Positions 1 through 6,028 are shown, counted from the first letter of the stretch. The stretch: 9,655 bases of DNA from an uncultured Lachnospiraceae bacterium (GCA_947175775.1 CAMWNY010000075.1:1-9655); one strand, 5' to 3'. Numbers and translations are program-made. The notes: generated from the sequence alone by a model not told the origin.

Positions 1-512
1 ATACGTCCGCGTCCGTAAGCATCAGGAAGACCTGTAATGATGTGTGATGAACGGCATGCTCTCATCTCTGCATTGTAAGCGTCAAAGCAGCCTGCATTGT
101 GTGTCTTTCTGTGTGTTGAGAAGAACTCGCTAACCTCAGGATCTACTTCGTATCCGTTGTCAGCGCAAGCCTTCTCTGCCATTCTGATACCGCCATAAGG
201 CTGTAAAGAACGCTTGAACGGCTTATCTGTCTGGAAACCAACGATTGTTTCCTTGTTCTTGTCAAGGTATCCCGGTCCGTGAGAAGTAATTGTAGAGATA
301 ACCTTTGTGTCCATATCTAATACGCCGCCGGCCTCTCTCTCTTTCTTCTGAAGATCAAGTACCATGTCCCATAAATCCTTTGTGTTCTGCGTAGGTGCTG
401 CCAAGAAAGCTTCATCCCCGTCATACGGCTCGTAGTTCCTCTGAATAAAGTCACGTACGTTAATTTCGCTGTCCCATTTTCCACCTACAAAATCTGTCCA
501 TTCTGGTCTCAT
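1..512 (-). CDS. pflB: Pyruvate formate-lyase (formate C-acetyltransferase), N-terminal part
   Basis: Conversion of pyruvate plus CoA to acetyl-CoA and formate by a glycyl-radical mechanism is the known role of this cytosolic family, central to anaerobic mixed-acid fermentation. The visible 170 codons begin MRPEWTDFVGGKW and include SHGPGYLDK, KPFKRSLQPYGGIRMAE, FFSTHRKTHNAG and GLPDAYGRGR, which match the N-terminal third of PflB. The family is usually about 700-760 residues, so the catalytic cysteine pair and the C-terminal radical glycine lie beyond the left edge. The start is the ATG at 512-510, preceded by AGGAGGC (527-521) at 8 bases. The frame is open to the window edge. It is transcribed divergently from the DUF1858 gene. 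The activating enzyme PflA is not in the window. Confidence 0.95.
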   Translation of the reverse strand, partial: MRPEWTDFVGGKWDSEINVRDFIQRNYEPYDGDEAFLAAPTQNTKDLWDMVLDLQKKEREAGGVLDMDTKVISTITSHGPGYLDKNKETIVGFQTDKPFKRSLQPYGGIRMAEKACADNGYEVDPEVSEFFSTHRKTHNAGCFDAYNAEMRACRSSHIITGLPDAYGRGR

Positions 513-633
513 TTTGCAAAGCCTCCTAAATATAATTTAAAATTTTATGCGGCATTCATACCGCTGGTTACTTAGTTTGCGAATGTTATTGCCTAAACAG
601 CATTGACTTTTTTTGTCTAACATTCTTAACTGT

Positions 634-663
634 ATTATAGCCTTAATTTTGTATACACGTCAA
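634..663 (-). promoter_or_regulatory. Probable sigma-A promoter of pflB
   Basis: On the minus strand TTGACG (663-658) is followed after 18 bases by a perfect TATAAT (639-634). Transcription would begin near 627 and give a leader of about 115 bases before the pflB start. The leader carries a small imperfect hairpin (564-549, GCGG/CCGC arms) about 20 bases upstream of the ribosome site. Confidence 0.65.
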
Positions 664-714
664 TATTATTCTTTGTTCTTTTTCATGTACAGCATGGGGA
701 ATTTTATGAATTTT

Positions 715-731
715 TTGTTAAAATTTACTAA
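715..731. promoter_or_regulatory. Imperfect palindrome upstream of the pflB promoter
   Basis: TTGTTAAAATTTACTAA is a 17-base near-palindrome with two mismatched pairs, about 50 bases upstream of the pflB -35 box. A shorter perfect repeat, GTTGA-AAG-TCAAC, follows at 735-747. The left half resembles the TTGTTAA half-site of clostridial Rex operators, but the right half does not, so a redox-regulator site is only a weak possibility. Such AT-rich palindromes also arise by chance. Confidence 0.2.
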
Positions 732-815
732 AGGGTTGAAAGTCAACTAAATTTGTATTATCATGGTTAATAATATTGCGTTTTTATCCGTCATATTTTT
801 TTTCAAAATGTTCGT

Positions 816-873
816 ATATATAGATTAGCCTGCAAGGGAAATTCAGACCTTTTGACACCCTAATCTTATATAT
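816..873. repeat. Long inverted repeat (stem-loop) in the pflB/DUF1858 gap
   Basis: The arms ATATATAGATTAG (816-828) and CTAATCTTATATAT (860-873) are complementary over 13 pairs with one bulged base. They enclose 31 bases that contain a further AAGG/CCTT pairing. The arms are too far apart for a classical dimer operator, so a structured transcript is the more natural reading. There is no T-run on either side, so it is not an intrinsic terminator. It matches no riboswitch class I recognise. Confidence 0.4.
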
Positions 874-979
874 GAAATAAGACTTGTATGCCACATGGAA
901 AATGAACGGATTGATACCGCACATTACAGAAATATTATAATGGCAAATAATTAAATTTCTGTTAAAAATACCACAATAC

Positions 980-1008
980 TTGATAATTTTTCAAAGTTGT
1001 ACGATAAT
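980..1008 (+). promoter_or_regulatory. Candidate promoter of the DUF1858 gene
   Basis: TTGATA (980-985) and GATAAT (1003-1008) are 17 bases apart, which would give a leader of about 55 bases before the AGGAGG at 1056-1061. An alternative pair, TTGATA (911-916) and a perfect TATAAT (936-941), has a 19-base spacer, so two start sites are possible. Confidence 0.45.
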
Positions 1009-1069
1009 GAATGATAGCTTAAACCGTACTATCATAAATTTAGCAAATAGAAATCAGGAGGATTTTAAT

Positions 1070-1264
1070 ATGGCACAAATAACGAAGGATATGACAATCG
1101 GCGAGATTTTAAGGACAACCCCTGACGTGGCTCCCATTTTGATGAATGCGGGAATGCACTGTCTTGGCTGCCCTTCCGCACAGGGCGAGTCTTTGGAAGA
1201 AGCGGCGATGGTTCACGGGCTTGATATTGACAGCCTTATGGAAGAAATCGGAAAGCTCGCATAA
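1070..1264 (+). CDS. DUF1858 (hybrid-cluster-protein-associated redox disulfide) protein
   Basis: This 64-residue protein begins MAQITKDMTIGEIL and has the ITKDMTIGEIL..TTPDVAPILMNAGMHCLGCP pattern of DUF1858. That family includes the small redox-disulfide domain often found near hybrid cluster (prismane) proteins and as the N-terminus of ScdA/RIC-type iron-sulfur repair proteins. The CLGC pair is C31 and C34; the rest is a short helical domain. Its biochemical role is not established: a thiol redox or metal-related function in anaerobes is inference. The start follows from AGGAGG at 1056-1061, 8 bases before the ATG. In-frame upstream codons from 980 overlap a promoter-like region, lack a ribosome site and extend beyond the domain, so I exclude them. 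The gene stands alone, divergent from pflB and closed by a strong terminator. Confidence 0.85.
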   Translation: MAQITKDMTIGEILRTTPDVAPILMNAGMHCLGCPSAQGESLEEAAMVHGLDIDSLMEEIGKLA

Positions 1265-1278
1265 GCAGGAATGATACG

Positions 1279-1323
1279 AAACGGGAGAATTGCTGATCGG
1301 CATATTCTCCCGTTTCTTTATTT
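1279..1323 (+). terminator. Rho-independent terminator of the DUF1858 gene
   Basis: A perfect 12-pair stem AAACGGGAGAAT/ATTCTCCCGTTT (1279-1290 with 1304-1315) encloses an extra TGC/GCA pairing. It is followed by a T-rich tail to 1323 and lies 14 bases after the stop codon. Confidence 0.9.
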
Positions 1324-1373
1324 AAATACGATTTATATACGATTTGTTTATACACCCAATCACGCCTAAAATC

Positions 1374-1416
1374 AAAAAGCCCAATGCCGCTATTTATCCA
1401 CAGCATTAGACTTTTT
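1374..1416 (-). terminator. Rho-independent terminator of mecA (strand-specific)
   Basis: The arms 1416-1401 and 1389-1374 form a continuous 16-pair stem with an 11-base loop in the minus-strand RNA only. Three positions are G-U wobbles there and become A-C mismatches on the plus strand. The outer five pairs are A-tract/U-tract. The stem starts 23 bases after the mecA stop. With the terminator at 1279-1323 it insulates the two convergent genes. Confidence 0.85.
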
Positions 1417-1439
1417 TAATATGCATCCTATTCTCTTCA

Positions 1440-2249
1440 TCACACCTTCGCCAGTACCTGCACTGCCTTCTCCTTGATTACTGCCTCAAAGTGTTCCTCC
1501 ATATACGCCTCGCTTGCCGCTGCGAACTTCTCAGGGCTGCCATACTCAGAGAGCACATTGCAAATCTTGTTAAATTCCTCAGGCGTATGGTCTGACTGGG
1601 CAACAACTAGCACGTAATTGCCCTGCTTTTCATTTTTATACAGCGAATTGCGCCCAATATAGTGTCCATCCAGCACATGGGCAAGACGTGTCACCTGGTT
1701 CAGGCTGTCAAACGCATAAATGCGCGTCAAATCAATACCCTGTACTGCCTTTGCGGTACTGTTGTCTTTGTTCTGACCACTCTGTCTGCCGCCTTGTTTT
1801 CCCAAATCCGAAAGTGCATCCATTGTATTGGCAATAGTATCCGCAATCGAACCGTCATGAATTTTACGGAACAAGTCAAGCACATCGTCAGCACCGTCAG
1901 ACATGCTCTGCAGCATACCACTGATCGTATCCTCGTACTCGTCGTCTTCATCGTCGGTGGCAGAAGGAGCAAACTTCGAAAAGCGTGTGTCAAGCTCCTC
2001 AGGATCCTCCACTTTTGTGATAACCAAAACAATGCACTCGGAATTCAGCGGAATTGCCTCTATCATAAGAGGAATGTCGTCCGCGTCAAAGCCAAATTCA
2101 TATGACGCCTGCTGCATCATGTCCCGGAACAGGTTCTTTGCCTTCTCTGTTCCGTATGCAAGCTCGCTTATTTTCAATTCACGATCCGCCAAATCTGCTT
2201 TGGTCAGCGTACAGCGAATCTGGTGATCGTTTACTTTCTCAATTTTCAT
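1440..2249 (-). CDS. mecA: Adaptor protein MecA
   Basis: MecA is a cytosolic adaptor that binds substrates through its N-terminal domain and activates the ClpC unfoldase of ClpCP through its C-terminal domain; in Bacillus subtilis it targets ComK and other proteins. Here the N-terminal domain (residues 1 to about 95) contains MKIEKVNDHQIRCTLTKADL, ELAYGTEKAKNLFRDMMQQA and EFGFDADDIPLMIEAIPL, all typical. Residues about 96-172 are an acidic, low-complexity linker (SATDDEDDEYEDT). The C-terminal domain (about 173-269) contains IYAFDSLNQVTRLAHVL and SLYKNEKQGNYVLVV. At 269 residues it is longer than the B. subtilis protein (about 218), the extra length being linker. The chosen start is the ATG at 2249-2247, which yields the family's MKIEKV N-terminus and sits 6 bases after the GGGGG ribosome site (2260-2256). 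The ATG two codons earlier would abut that site. No competence gene is in the window, so the substrates are unknown. Confidence 0.93.
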   Translation of the reverse strand: MKIEKVNDHQIRCTLTKADLADRELKISELAYGTEKAKNLFRDMMQQASYEFGFDADDIPLMIEAIPLNSECIVLVITKVEDPEELDTRFSKFAPSATDDEDDEYEDTISGMLQSMSDGADDVLDLFRKIHDGSIADTIANTMDALSDLGKQGGRQSGQNKDNSTAKAVQGIDLTRIYAFDSLNQVTRLAHVLDGHYIGRNSLYKNEKQGNYVLVVAQSDHTPEEFNKICNVLSEYGSPEKFAAASEAYMEEHFEAVIKEKAVQVLAKV

Positions 2250-2327
2250 ATTCATCCCCCATTCTTGCTCAGTATTTATATCTCCACTAAAACCAAGAAT
2301 TATATCGACTGTTAAACTTTCCCCTAT

Positions 2328-2355
2328 ATTATAATGTAAAGAAAATCTAAGTCAA
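2328..2355 (-). promoter_or_regulatory. Promoter of mecA
   Basis: TTGACT (2355-2350) and perfect TATAAT (2333-2328) on the minus strand, 16 bases apart. The start site would be near 2321, giving a leader of about 70 bases. Confidence 0.7.
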
Positions 2356-2385
2356 TAGTATCCAACGACTGTTTTTAAAAAATTT

Positions 2386-2413
2386 ATATTATTTGTATCG
2401 TACGAAATGTCAA
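2386..2413 (-). promoter_or_regulatory. Possible second, upstream promoter of mecA
   Basis: A perfect TTGACA (2413-2408) is followed after 16 bases by TAATAT (2391-2386), or after 19 bases by TATAAA. The -35 hexamer overlaps the first copy of the direct-repeat trio at 2409-2473, so binding to the repeats could control this promoter. Confidence 0.3.
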
Positions 2414-2473
2414 AATAACATACGTTATCGGTCAAAATTCATACTAATTATTACATTTCGGTCAAATTCTTAC
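2409..2473. repeat. Three direct repeats of GTCAAAAT-(T)CATAC type
   Basis: The copies are GTCAAAATAACATAC (2409-2423), GTCAAAATTCATAC (2431-2444) and GTCAAATTCTTAC (2461-2473), all in one orientation, with starts 22 and 30 bases apart. Copies 2 and 3 are each preceded by TCG. TTACATTTC also occurs twice, at 2451-2459 and 2470-2478. The array could be an operator cluster upstream of mecA. It could also be the remnant of a transposon end, because IS21-type elements carry such tandem terminal repeats. No transposase gene is present. Confidence 0.5.
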
Positions 2474-2854
2474 ATTTCAGCCTGCATAATTTTTTATTTT
2501 ATGCTAATAATTTACTAGTAAGATGTTCCTGCGGCAAAACCGTACACGGAAGGAAGGTTTCGGCGCCGGAAAGTGTTGTAATACCTATTTGCGAAATCTT
2601 TGAAGTATATGCGTACAGGCTGATTTTTATTTCATTGTCTTATTAGCTTGTGCAAATTGACCATAAATATTTTGCCAAATACTAAAAGTATTTTTCCAAA
2701 ATACTTTGTACGTTTATTATCCATATTATTATACAACACTTTTTCGGCAATAGGTACATGTTTCAGGCATCTTTTTTAAAGTTTTTTGTTTTTTATATCT
2801 TTTATATATCACATAACACTTTTGGACTTTGGCAGCATTGCAAAACATAAAACT

Positions 2855-2878
2855 ACGGTAAAGCCCCCTCTTTACCGT
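2855..2878 (-). terminator. Perfect 9-pair hairpin, terminator-like on the minus strand
   Basis: ACGGTAAAG (2855-2863) pairs perfectly with CTTTACCGT (2870-2878) across a CCCCCT loop. On the minus strand it is followed by GTAGTTTTATGTTTTG, a T-rich though interrupted tail. On the plus strand there is no T-run. No gene lies upstream on the minus strand, so it either ends a short non-coding transcript or acts as a DNA or RNA regulatory structure for the GH18 gene. Confidence 0.4.
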
Positions 2879-2949
2879 CATATCTGAAAGCACTTATATC
2901 TTATCATATGCACGTGAAAAATGATAGGAGCTTTTTCAAGTAAATAATG

Positions 2950-2985
2950 GGAAAAATTTTTCCATGTCTTTAAAATATGTTAAAG
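2950..2985. repeat. Two adjacent palindromes upstream of the GH18 gene
   Basis: GGAAAAATTTTTCC (2950-2963) is a perfect 14-base palindrome. CTTTAA-N6-TTAAAG (2968-2985) is a perfect interrupted one. They lie 60-95 bases upstream of the -10 box of the GH18 gene, where regulators could bind, but their A/T composition raises the chance-occurrence rate. Confidence 0.3.
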
Positions 2986-3042
2986 TCTTTCATCAAAAAA
3001 ATCAAAAAACAACAACTTTAGGTGTACGAAATACAAATCTTT

Positions 3043-3051
3043 TGTTATAAT
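3043..3051 (+). promoter_or_regulatory. Extended -10 promoter of the GH18 gene
   Basis: TGTTATAAT is a perfect extended -10 element (TG-N-TATAAT). No good -35 is visible: TGTACG lies at 3023-3028. Transcription would start near 3058, only a few bases before the GGAGG ribosome site, so the leader is very short. This also excludes the ATG at 3050 as the start codon. Confidence 0.6.
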
Positions 3052-3073
3052 GAGAACGATTGGAGGTATCCGG

Positions 3074-4789
3074 ATGAAAAAAAGGATTATTTTGGTACTG
3101 GTGCCCATCGTTCTCATTATTATCATTTTGGCGGTGGCATTTGGGGGGAAAATTTGGGAGCGGTTCTCATACTCAAGGGAACATGCCGACTTAAACGAAT
3201 ATTTCGGACTTACGGAAGACAGCGACTGCGCGATTGTCCTGCAGGACGAGATTGTAGAAGATATGGCAAAATTTGTGCACGGCACGCATTATTTTACGCT
3301 CTCGACAGTTGAGAAGTATTTTACGGACCGTTTTTACGTCAATACGGACGAGCAGGTACTGCTCTTTACGACCGATACGGATGTAATCAAAATCAATATC
3401 GGTGACGGCAGCAACGTTATGTATGTTTCCGACACACCGCAGGAGCTTGATTATATGGCGGCGTTTTATGACGGCGACGTGCTTTATATAGCGGCAAAAT
3501 ATGTGCAGAACTTTGCCAATTTTGAATATTACGGATTTACGGAGCCTGAGTATATGCAGGTTTACACGCAGTGGGACGAGTACACGTCGGCAAGGCTTAC
3601 CAAAAAGACAGCCGTGCGCTATCAGGGCGGTATCAAAAGCCCGATATTGCAGGAGCTTCCGGCAGATGCGCAGGTGGTTATTTTAGAGGAAATGGAGAAC
3701 TGGTCCAAAGTCAAGACGGAAAGCTCCATTATCGGATACGTTGAAAACAAACGGCTGACCGACAAAACTGTATCACAGCGGATGTGCGGTACGGATTTTC
3801 AGGAGATTGTATACAATAATGTCCAAAAAGAGGGCATGATTAACCTTGCCTTTCATCAGGTGTTTGAAAATGTTGACGGCAATTATCTTGCAAACGCATT
3901 AAATTCGACCAAATCAGTCAATGTCGTGTCACCGACATGGTTTCGCCTTACCGACAATAACGGCGGCATTGCAAGTCTTGCAAACGCCTCATATGTGTCG
4001 AAAGCACATGAATTGGGCATTGATGTTTGGGCGCTTGTGACGGATGTGGACAGTACCAGTTTATATGGTGTTACGATTGATTTTGACGAACTTTTGTCCT
4101 CGTCGGAAAAGCGAAAAGTTCTGATTAGCGCGCTGATGAATGAAGTGGATACCTACGGGCTTGACGGCATTAACATTGACTTTGAGAAGGTGAAAAGTTC
4201 TGCGGGAACGCACTTTGTACAGTTTTTGCGGGAGATTTCGATTGAAACACGCAGACGCGGCATCGTATTGTCTGTGGACAACTATGTTCCAAGCGAGTAT
4301 ACAGCGCATTATAACCGAAAAGAACAGGGAATTGTGGCAGATTATATTATTATTATGGGATATGACGAGCACTATGTGGGCGGCGGCGTTGCAGGTTCCA
4401 ATGCCTCAATTGGCTTTGTGGAAGACGGCATTGCCAACACGAAAGAAGTTGTTCCTGCCGAAAAAATTATCAATGCCATTCCGTTCTATACGAGGATTTG
4501 GGAGACGGGACCAAACGGACTTACTGCCTCGACAATTGCGATGTCGGCGGAACCGTCCTGGATTGCGCAGACTGGCGTTACTCCCGGCTGGTCCGAAGAA
4601 TTTTGTCAAAATTATGCCGAGTACCAATCGGGCGATACATTGTACCAATGCTGGCTGGAAGATGTGGATTCCATACGGGTAAAGCTTCAGGTTATGCAAA
4701 ACCAAGGCATCAAAGGTGTTGCCAGCTGGAAGCTCGGATTGGAAGACAGTGCGGTTTGGGATGTGATTGCGGAATATGTAGGGCAATAA
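3074..4789 (+). CDS. Membrane-anchored SH3 / glycoside hydrolase family 18 protein
   Basis: The 571-residue protein has a lysine-led hydrophobic segment at residues 5-24 that fits a membrane anchor or uncleaved signal. Next come a region resembling copper-amine-oxidase-type stalk domains (about 50-155), a bacterial SH3 region (about 175-232, with WSKVKTESSIIGYVENKRLTD) and a GH18 catalytic domain (about 255-570). The GH18 signature is DGINIDFE (364-371), giving E371 as acid/base. The Asn at the DxxDxDxE second Asp is usual in YaaH/SleL-like N-acetylglucosaminidases. IIIMGYDEHY and the terminal SWKLGLED also fit. The likely role is cleavage or remodelling of peptidoglycan or another GlcNAc polymer at the cell surface; the substrate is inference. 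The ATG at 3074 has GGAGG (3062-3066) at 7 bases and starts MKKR. It stands alone between its own promoter and terminator, and no sporulation gene is nearby. Confidence 0.9.
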   Translation: MKKRIILVLVPIVLIIIILAVAFGGKIWERFSYSREHADLNEYFGLTEDSDCAIVLQDEIVEDMAKFVHGTHYFTLSTVEKYFTDRFYVNTDEQVLLFTTDTDVIKINIGDGSNVMYVSDTPQELDYMAAFYDGDVLYIAAKYVQNFANFEYYGFTEPEYMQVYTQWDEYTSARLTKKTAVRYQGGIKSPILQELPADAQVVILEEMENWSKVKTESSIIGYVENKRLTDKTVSQRMCGTDFQEIVYNNVQKEGMINLAFHQVFENVDGNYLANALNSTKSVNVVSPTWFRLTDNNGGIASLANASYVSKAHELGIDVWALVTDVDSTSLYGVTIDFDELLSSSEKRKVLISALMNEVDTYGLDGINIDFEKVKSSAGTHFVQFLREISIETRRRGIVLSVDNYVPSEYTAHYNRKEQGIVADYIIIMGYDEHYVGGGVAGSNASIGFVEDGIANTKEVVPAEKIINAIPFYTRIWETGPNGLTASTIAMSAEPSWIAQTGVTPGWSEEFCQNYAEYQSGDTLYQCWLEDVDSIRVKLQVMQNQGIKGVASWKLGLEDSAVWDVIAEYVGQ

Positions 4790-4834
4790 TTCCCTGGCAA
4801 TAGCCCAGCCTCAACAATAGTCGTCTTGACAGTA

Positions 4835-4870
4835 AAAAATGACGTGCGGTTTTGTCCACACGTCATTTTT
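4835..4870. terminator. Bidirectional terminator between the GH18 gene and pfkA
   Basis: A perfect 12-pair stem AAAAATGACGTG/CACGTCATTTTT (4835-4846, 4859-4870) with a 12-base loop has A-tract and T-tract ends, so it works in either direction. It lies 45 bases after the GH18 stop and 27 bases after the pfkA stop. Confidence 0.9.
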
Positions 4871-4897
4871 ATTATGCCAATATTATTTTTGTCTTGC

Positions 4898-5971
4898 TTA
4901 ATCACCAAAGCTGATGCCAAGCATTTTTGCCTCTCTGATAATGTCCGAATCAGGATCCACCATTTTCAGCTTTCCTGCAACTTCCTCAAGCGGAACCTTT
5001 ACGATTTCTCTGTTGCGGTAACCTACCATGAAGCCATACTGTTTCTTCATAATCAGCCTTGCCGCTTCCGCGCCTAAACGGCTTGCGAAAACCCTGTCAT
5101 ACGAATTGGGGCTGCCGCCGCGCTGTGTATGTCCCGGAACGGTAACACGCACTTCCAAACCGCTCTTTTTCGTAATCTTCTCCGCGATTTCGTAAGAAAC
5201 GCTGGGATATTTGTATTCAGACATATATTTCTTAAAGTCTTTCTTTGAAAGTCCCGCTACTTCCTTGGAAACGGCGCCTTCTGCCACTGCAAGGATGGTA
5301 AAGCTGCTTCCTCTCTCGGAGCGCTTCTTAATAGCGTCAATAATCTTATTAATATCGTACGGAATCTCGGGAATGAGGATAATGTCCGCACCGCCCGCCA
5401 TACCTGCGTTCAACGTCAGATAGCCTACCTTGTGTCCCATAACTTCGACAATAAAAACCCTGCCGTGCGATGCTGCCGTCGTGTGTATCTGATCAATACA
5501 CTGCGTTGCGATGTCAACCGCACTTTGGAAGCCAAACGTCATATCCGTGCCCCAAAGGTCATTGTCGATGGTCTTGGGAAGCGTTACCACATTCAAACCT
5601 TCTTCACGAAGGAGATTTGCCGTTTTGTGGGTACCGTTTCCGCCAAGCACTACAAGGCAGTCAAGATTCAGCTTGTAATAATTGTGCTTCATTGCCTCAA
5701 CTTTATCCAAGCCGTTCTCATCCGGGTCACGCATGGTCTTAAATGGCATACGGGAGCTGCCGAGAATTGTGCCTCCCTTTGTCAGTATTCCCGAAAAATC
5801 AGAGCTTGCGAGCATTCTGTATTTTCCGTATATCAATCCCCTGTAGCCTTCAAGAAAACCAAACAGTTCTACCTGCTCACCGGAATTGAACAATGTTTTT
5901 GCCACGCCGCGCATTGCAGCATTTAATGCCTGACAGTCGCCGCCGCTTGTCAACATACCTATTCTTATCAT
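4898..5971 (-). CDS. pfkA: 6-phosphofructokinase (GGNGT/PKTIDND clostridial type)
   Basis: The enzyme phosphorylates fructose 6-phosphate to fructose 1,6-bisphosphate in cytosolic glycolysis. The 357-residue protein has MLTSGGDCQALNAAMRG, GGTILGSSR (Arg74), GGNGT (110-114), PKTIDND (132-138, catalytic Asp136), SHGRVFIVEVMG (168-179), AEG (230-232, Glu231) and GHTQRGGSP (280-288). At the position that is Gly104 in the E. coli ATP enzyme there is Gly113, which argues for ATP. Lys133 replaces Gly124, a change shared with pyrophosphate and group III enzymes. The donor is therefore probably ATP but not certain. It is longer than the 320-residue E. coli PfkA. The ATG at 5971-5969 has AGGAGG at 5982-5977 and yields MIRIGMLTSGGD. 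An ATG 8 codons upstream lies inside a palindrome and has no ribosome site. No pyruvate kinase gene is next to it here. Confidence 0.95.
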   Translation of the reverse strand: MIRIGMLTSGGDCQALNAAMRGVAKTLFNSGEQVELFGFLEGYRGLIYGKYRMLASSDFSGILTKGGTILGSSRMPFKTMRDPDENGLDKVEAMKHNYYKLNLDCLVVLGGNGTHKTANLLREEGLNVVTLPKTIDNDLWGTDMTFGFQSAVDIATQCIDQIHTTAASHGRVFIVEVMGHKVGYLTLNAGMAGGADIILIPEIPYDINKIIDAIKKRSERGSSFTILAVAEGAVSKEVAGLSKKDFKKYMSEYKYPSVSYEIAEKITKKSGLEVRVTVPGHTQRGGSPNSYDRVFASRLGAEAARLIMKKQYGFMVGYRNREIVKVPLEEVAGKLKMVDPDSDIIREAKMLGISFGD

Positions 5972-5986
5972 GGAAACCTCCTTTTT

Positions 5987-6002
5987 CGCAAACATGTTTG
6001 CG
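5987..6002. promoter_or_regulatory. Perfect 16-base palindrome in the pfkA leader
   Basis: CGCAAACATGTTTGCG is a perfect palindrome between the predicted pfkA start site (near 6022) and its ribosome site (5982-5977). As DNA it would fit a dimeric repressor blocking elongation. As RNA it gives a 6-pair stem with a CAUG loop 4 bases from the ribosome site. It does not fit the catabolite-responsive element consensus. Confidence 0.55.
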
Positions 6003-6028
6003 GTTTATTTTCGTTCACTCCTTCTTGT

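Larger units (their letters stand above)
2474..3042. other. Gene-free AT-rich region upstream of the GH18 gene
   Basis: No credible reading frame exists here on either strand. The region holds a hairpin GCATAA/TTATGC (2484-2504), a 10-base palindrome TTACTAGTAA (2512-2521), and a GC-rich patch (about 2527-2575) containing CGGCGCCG amid AT-rich DNA. It also has CCAAATACT (2675-2683) repeated as CCAAAATACT (2696-2705) around a 7-pair AAATACT/AGTATTT repeat (2677-2693). The strong hairpin at 2855-2878 and the palindromes at 2950-2985 are listed separately. I recognise no known RNA family. Confidence 0.6.

Noticed and set aside
980..1069. N-terminal extension of the DUF1858 protein to 94 residues
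   Set aside because: It would start at a TTG inside a promoter-like region, has no ribosome site, and the extra residues are outside the known domain, while AGGAGG precedes the ATG at 1070.
1662..2226. Open frames on the plus strand opposite mecA
   Set aside because: Their residue composition is not protein-like, they lack ribosome sites and they are antisense to a clearly conserved gene.
2409..2478. CRISPR array
   Set aside because: The repeats are short, diverged and irregularly spaced, with no spacer-length units and no cas genes.
2947..2973. Tiny frame MGKIFPCL after an AGGAG-like sequence
   Set aside because: The ribosome-site spacing is 16 bases, eight codons are too short to judge, and it coincides with a palindrome.
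3050..3073. ATG at 3050 as the start of the GH18 gene
   Set aside because: It overlaps the perfect extended -10 element and lacks a ribosome site. The ATG at 3074 has GGAGG and gives a typical lysine-led membrane anchor.
4163..4186. GH18 enzyme inactive because of Asn in DxxDxDxE
   Set aside because: The catalytic Glu and the Asp two residues before it are intact, and Asn at the earlier Asp is normal in the YaaH/SleL-like branch.
5432..5926. Long open frame opposite pfkA
   Set aside because: Cysteine- and histidine-rich composition and absence of a ribosome site mark it as an antisense shadow of a conserved enzyme.
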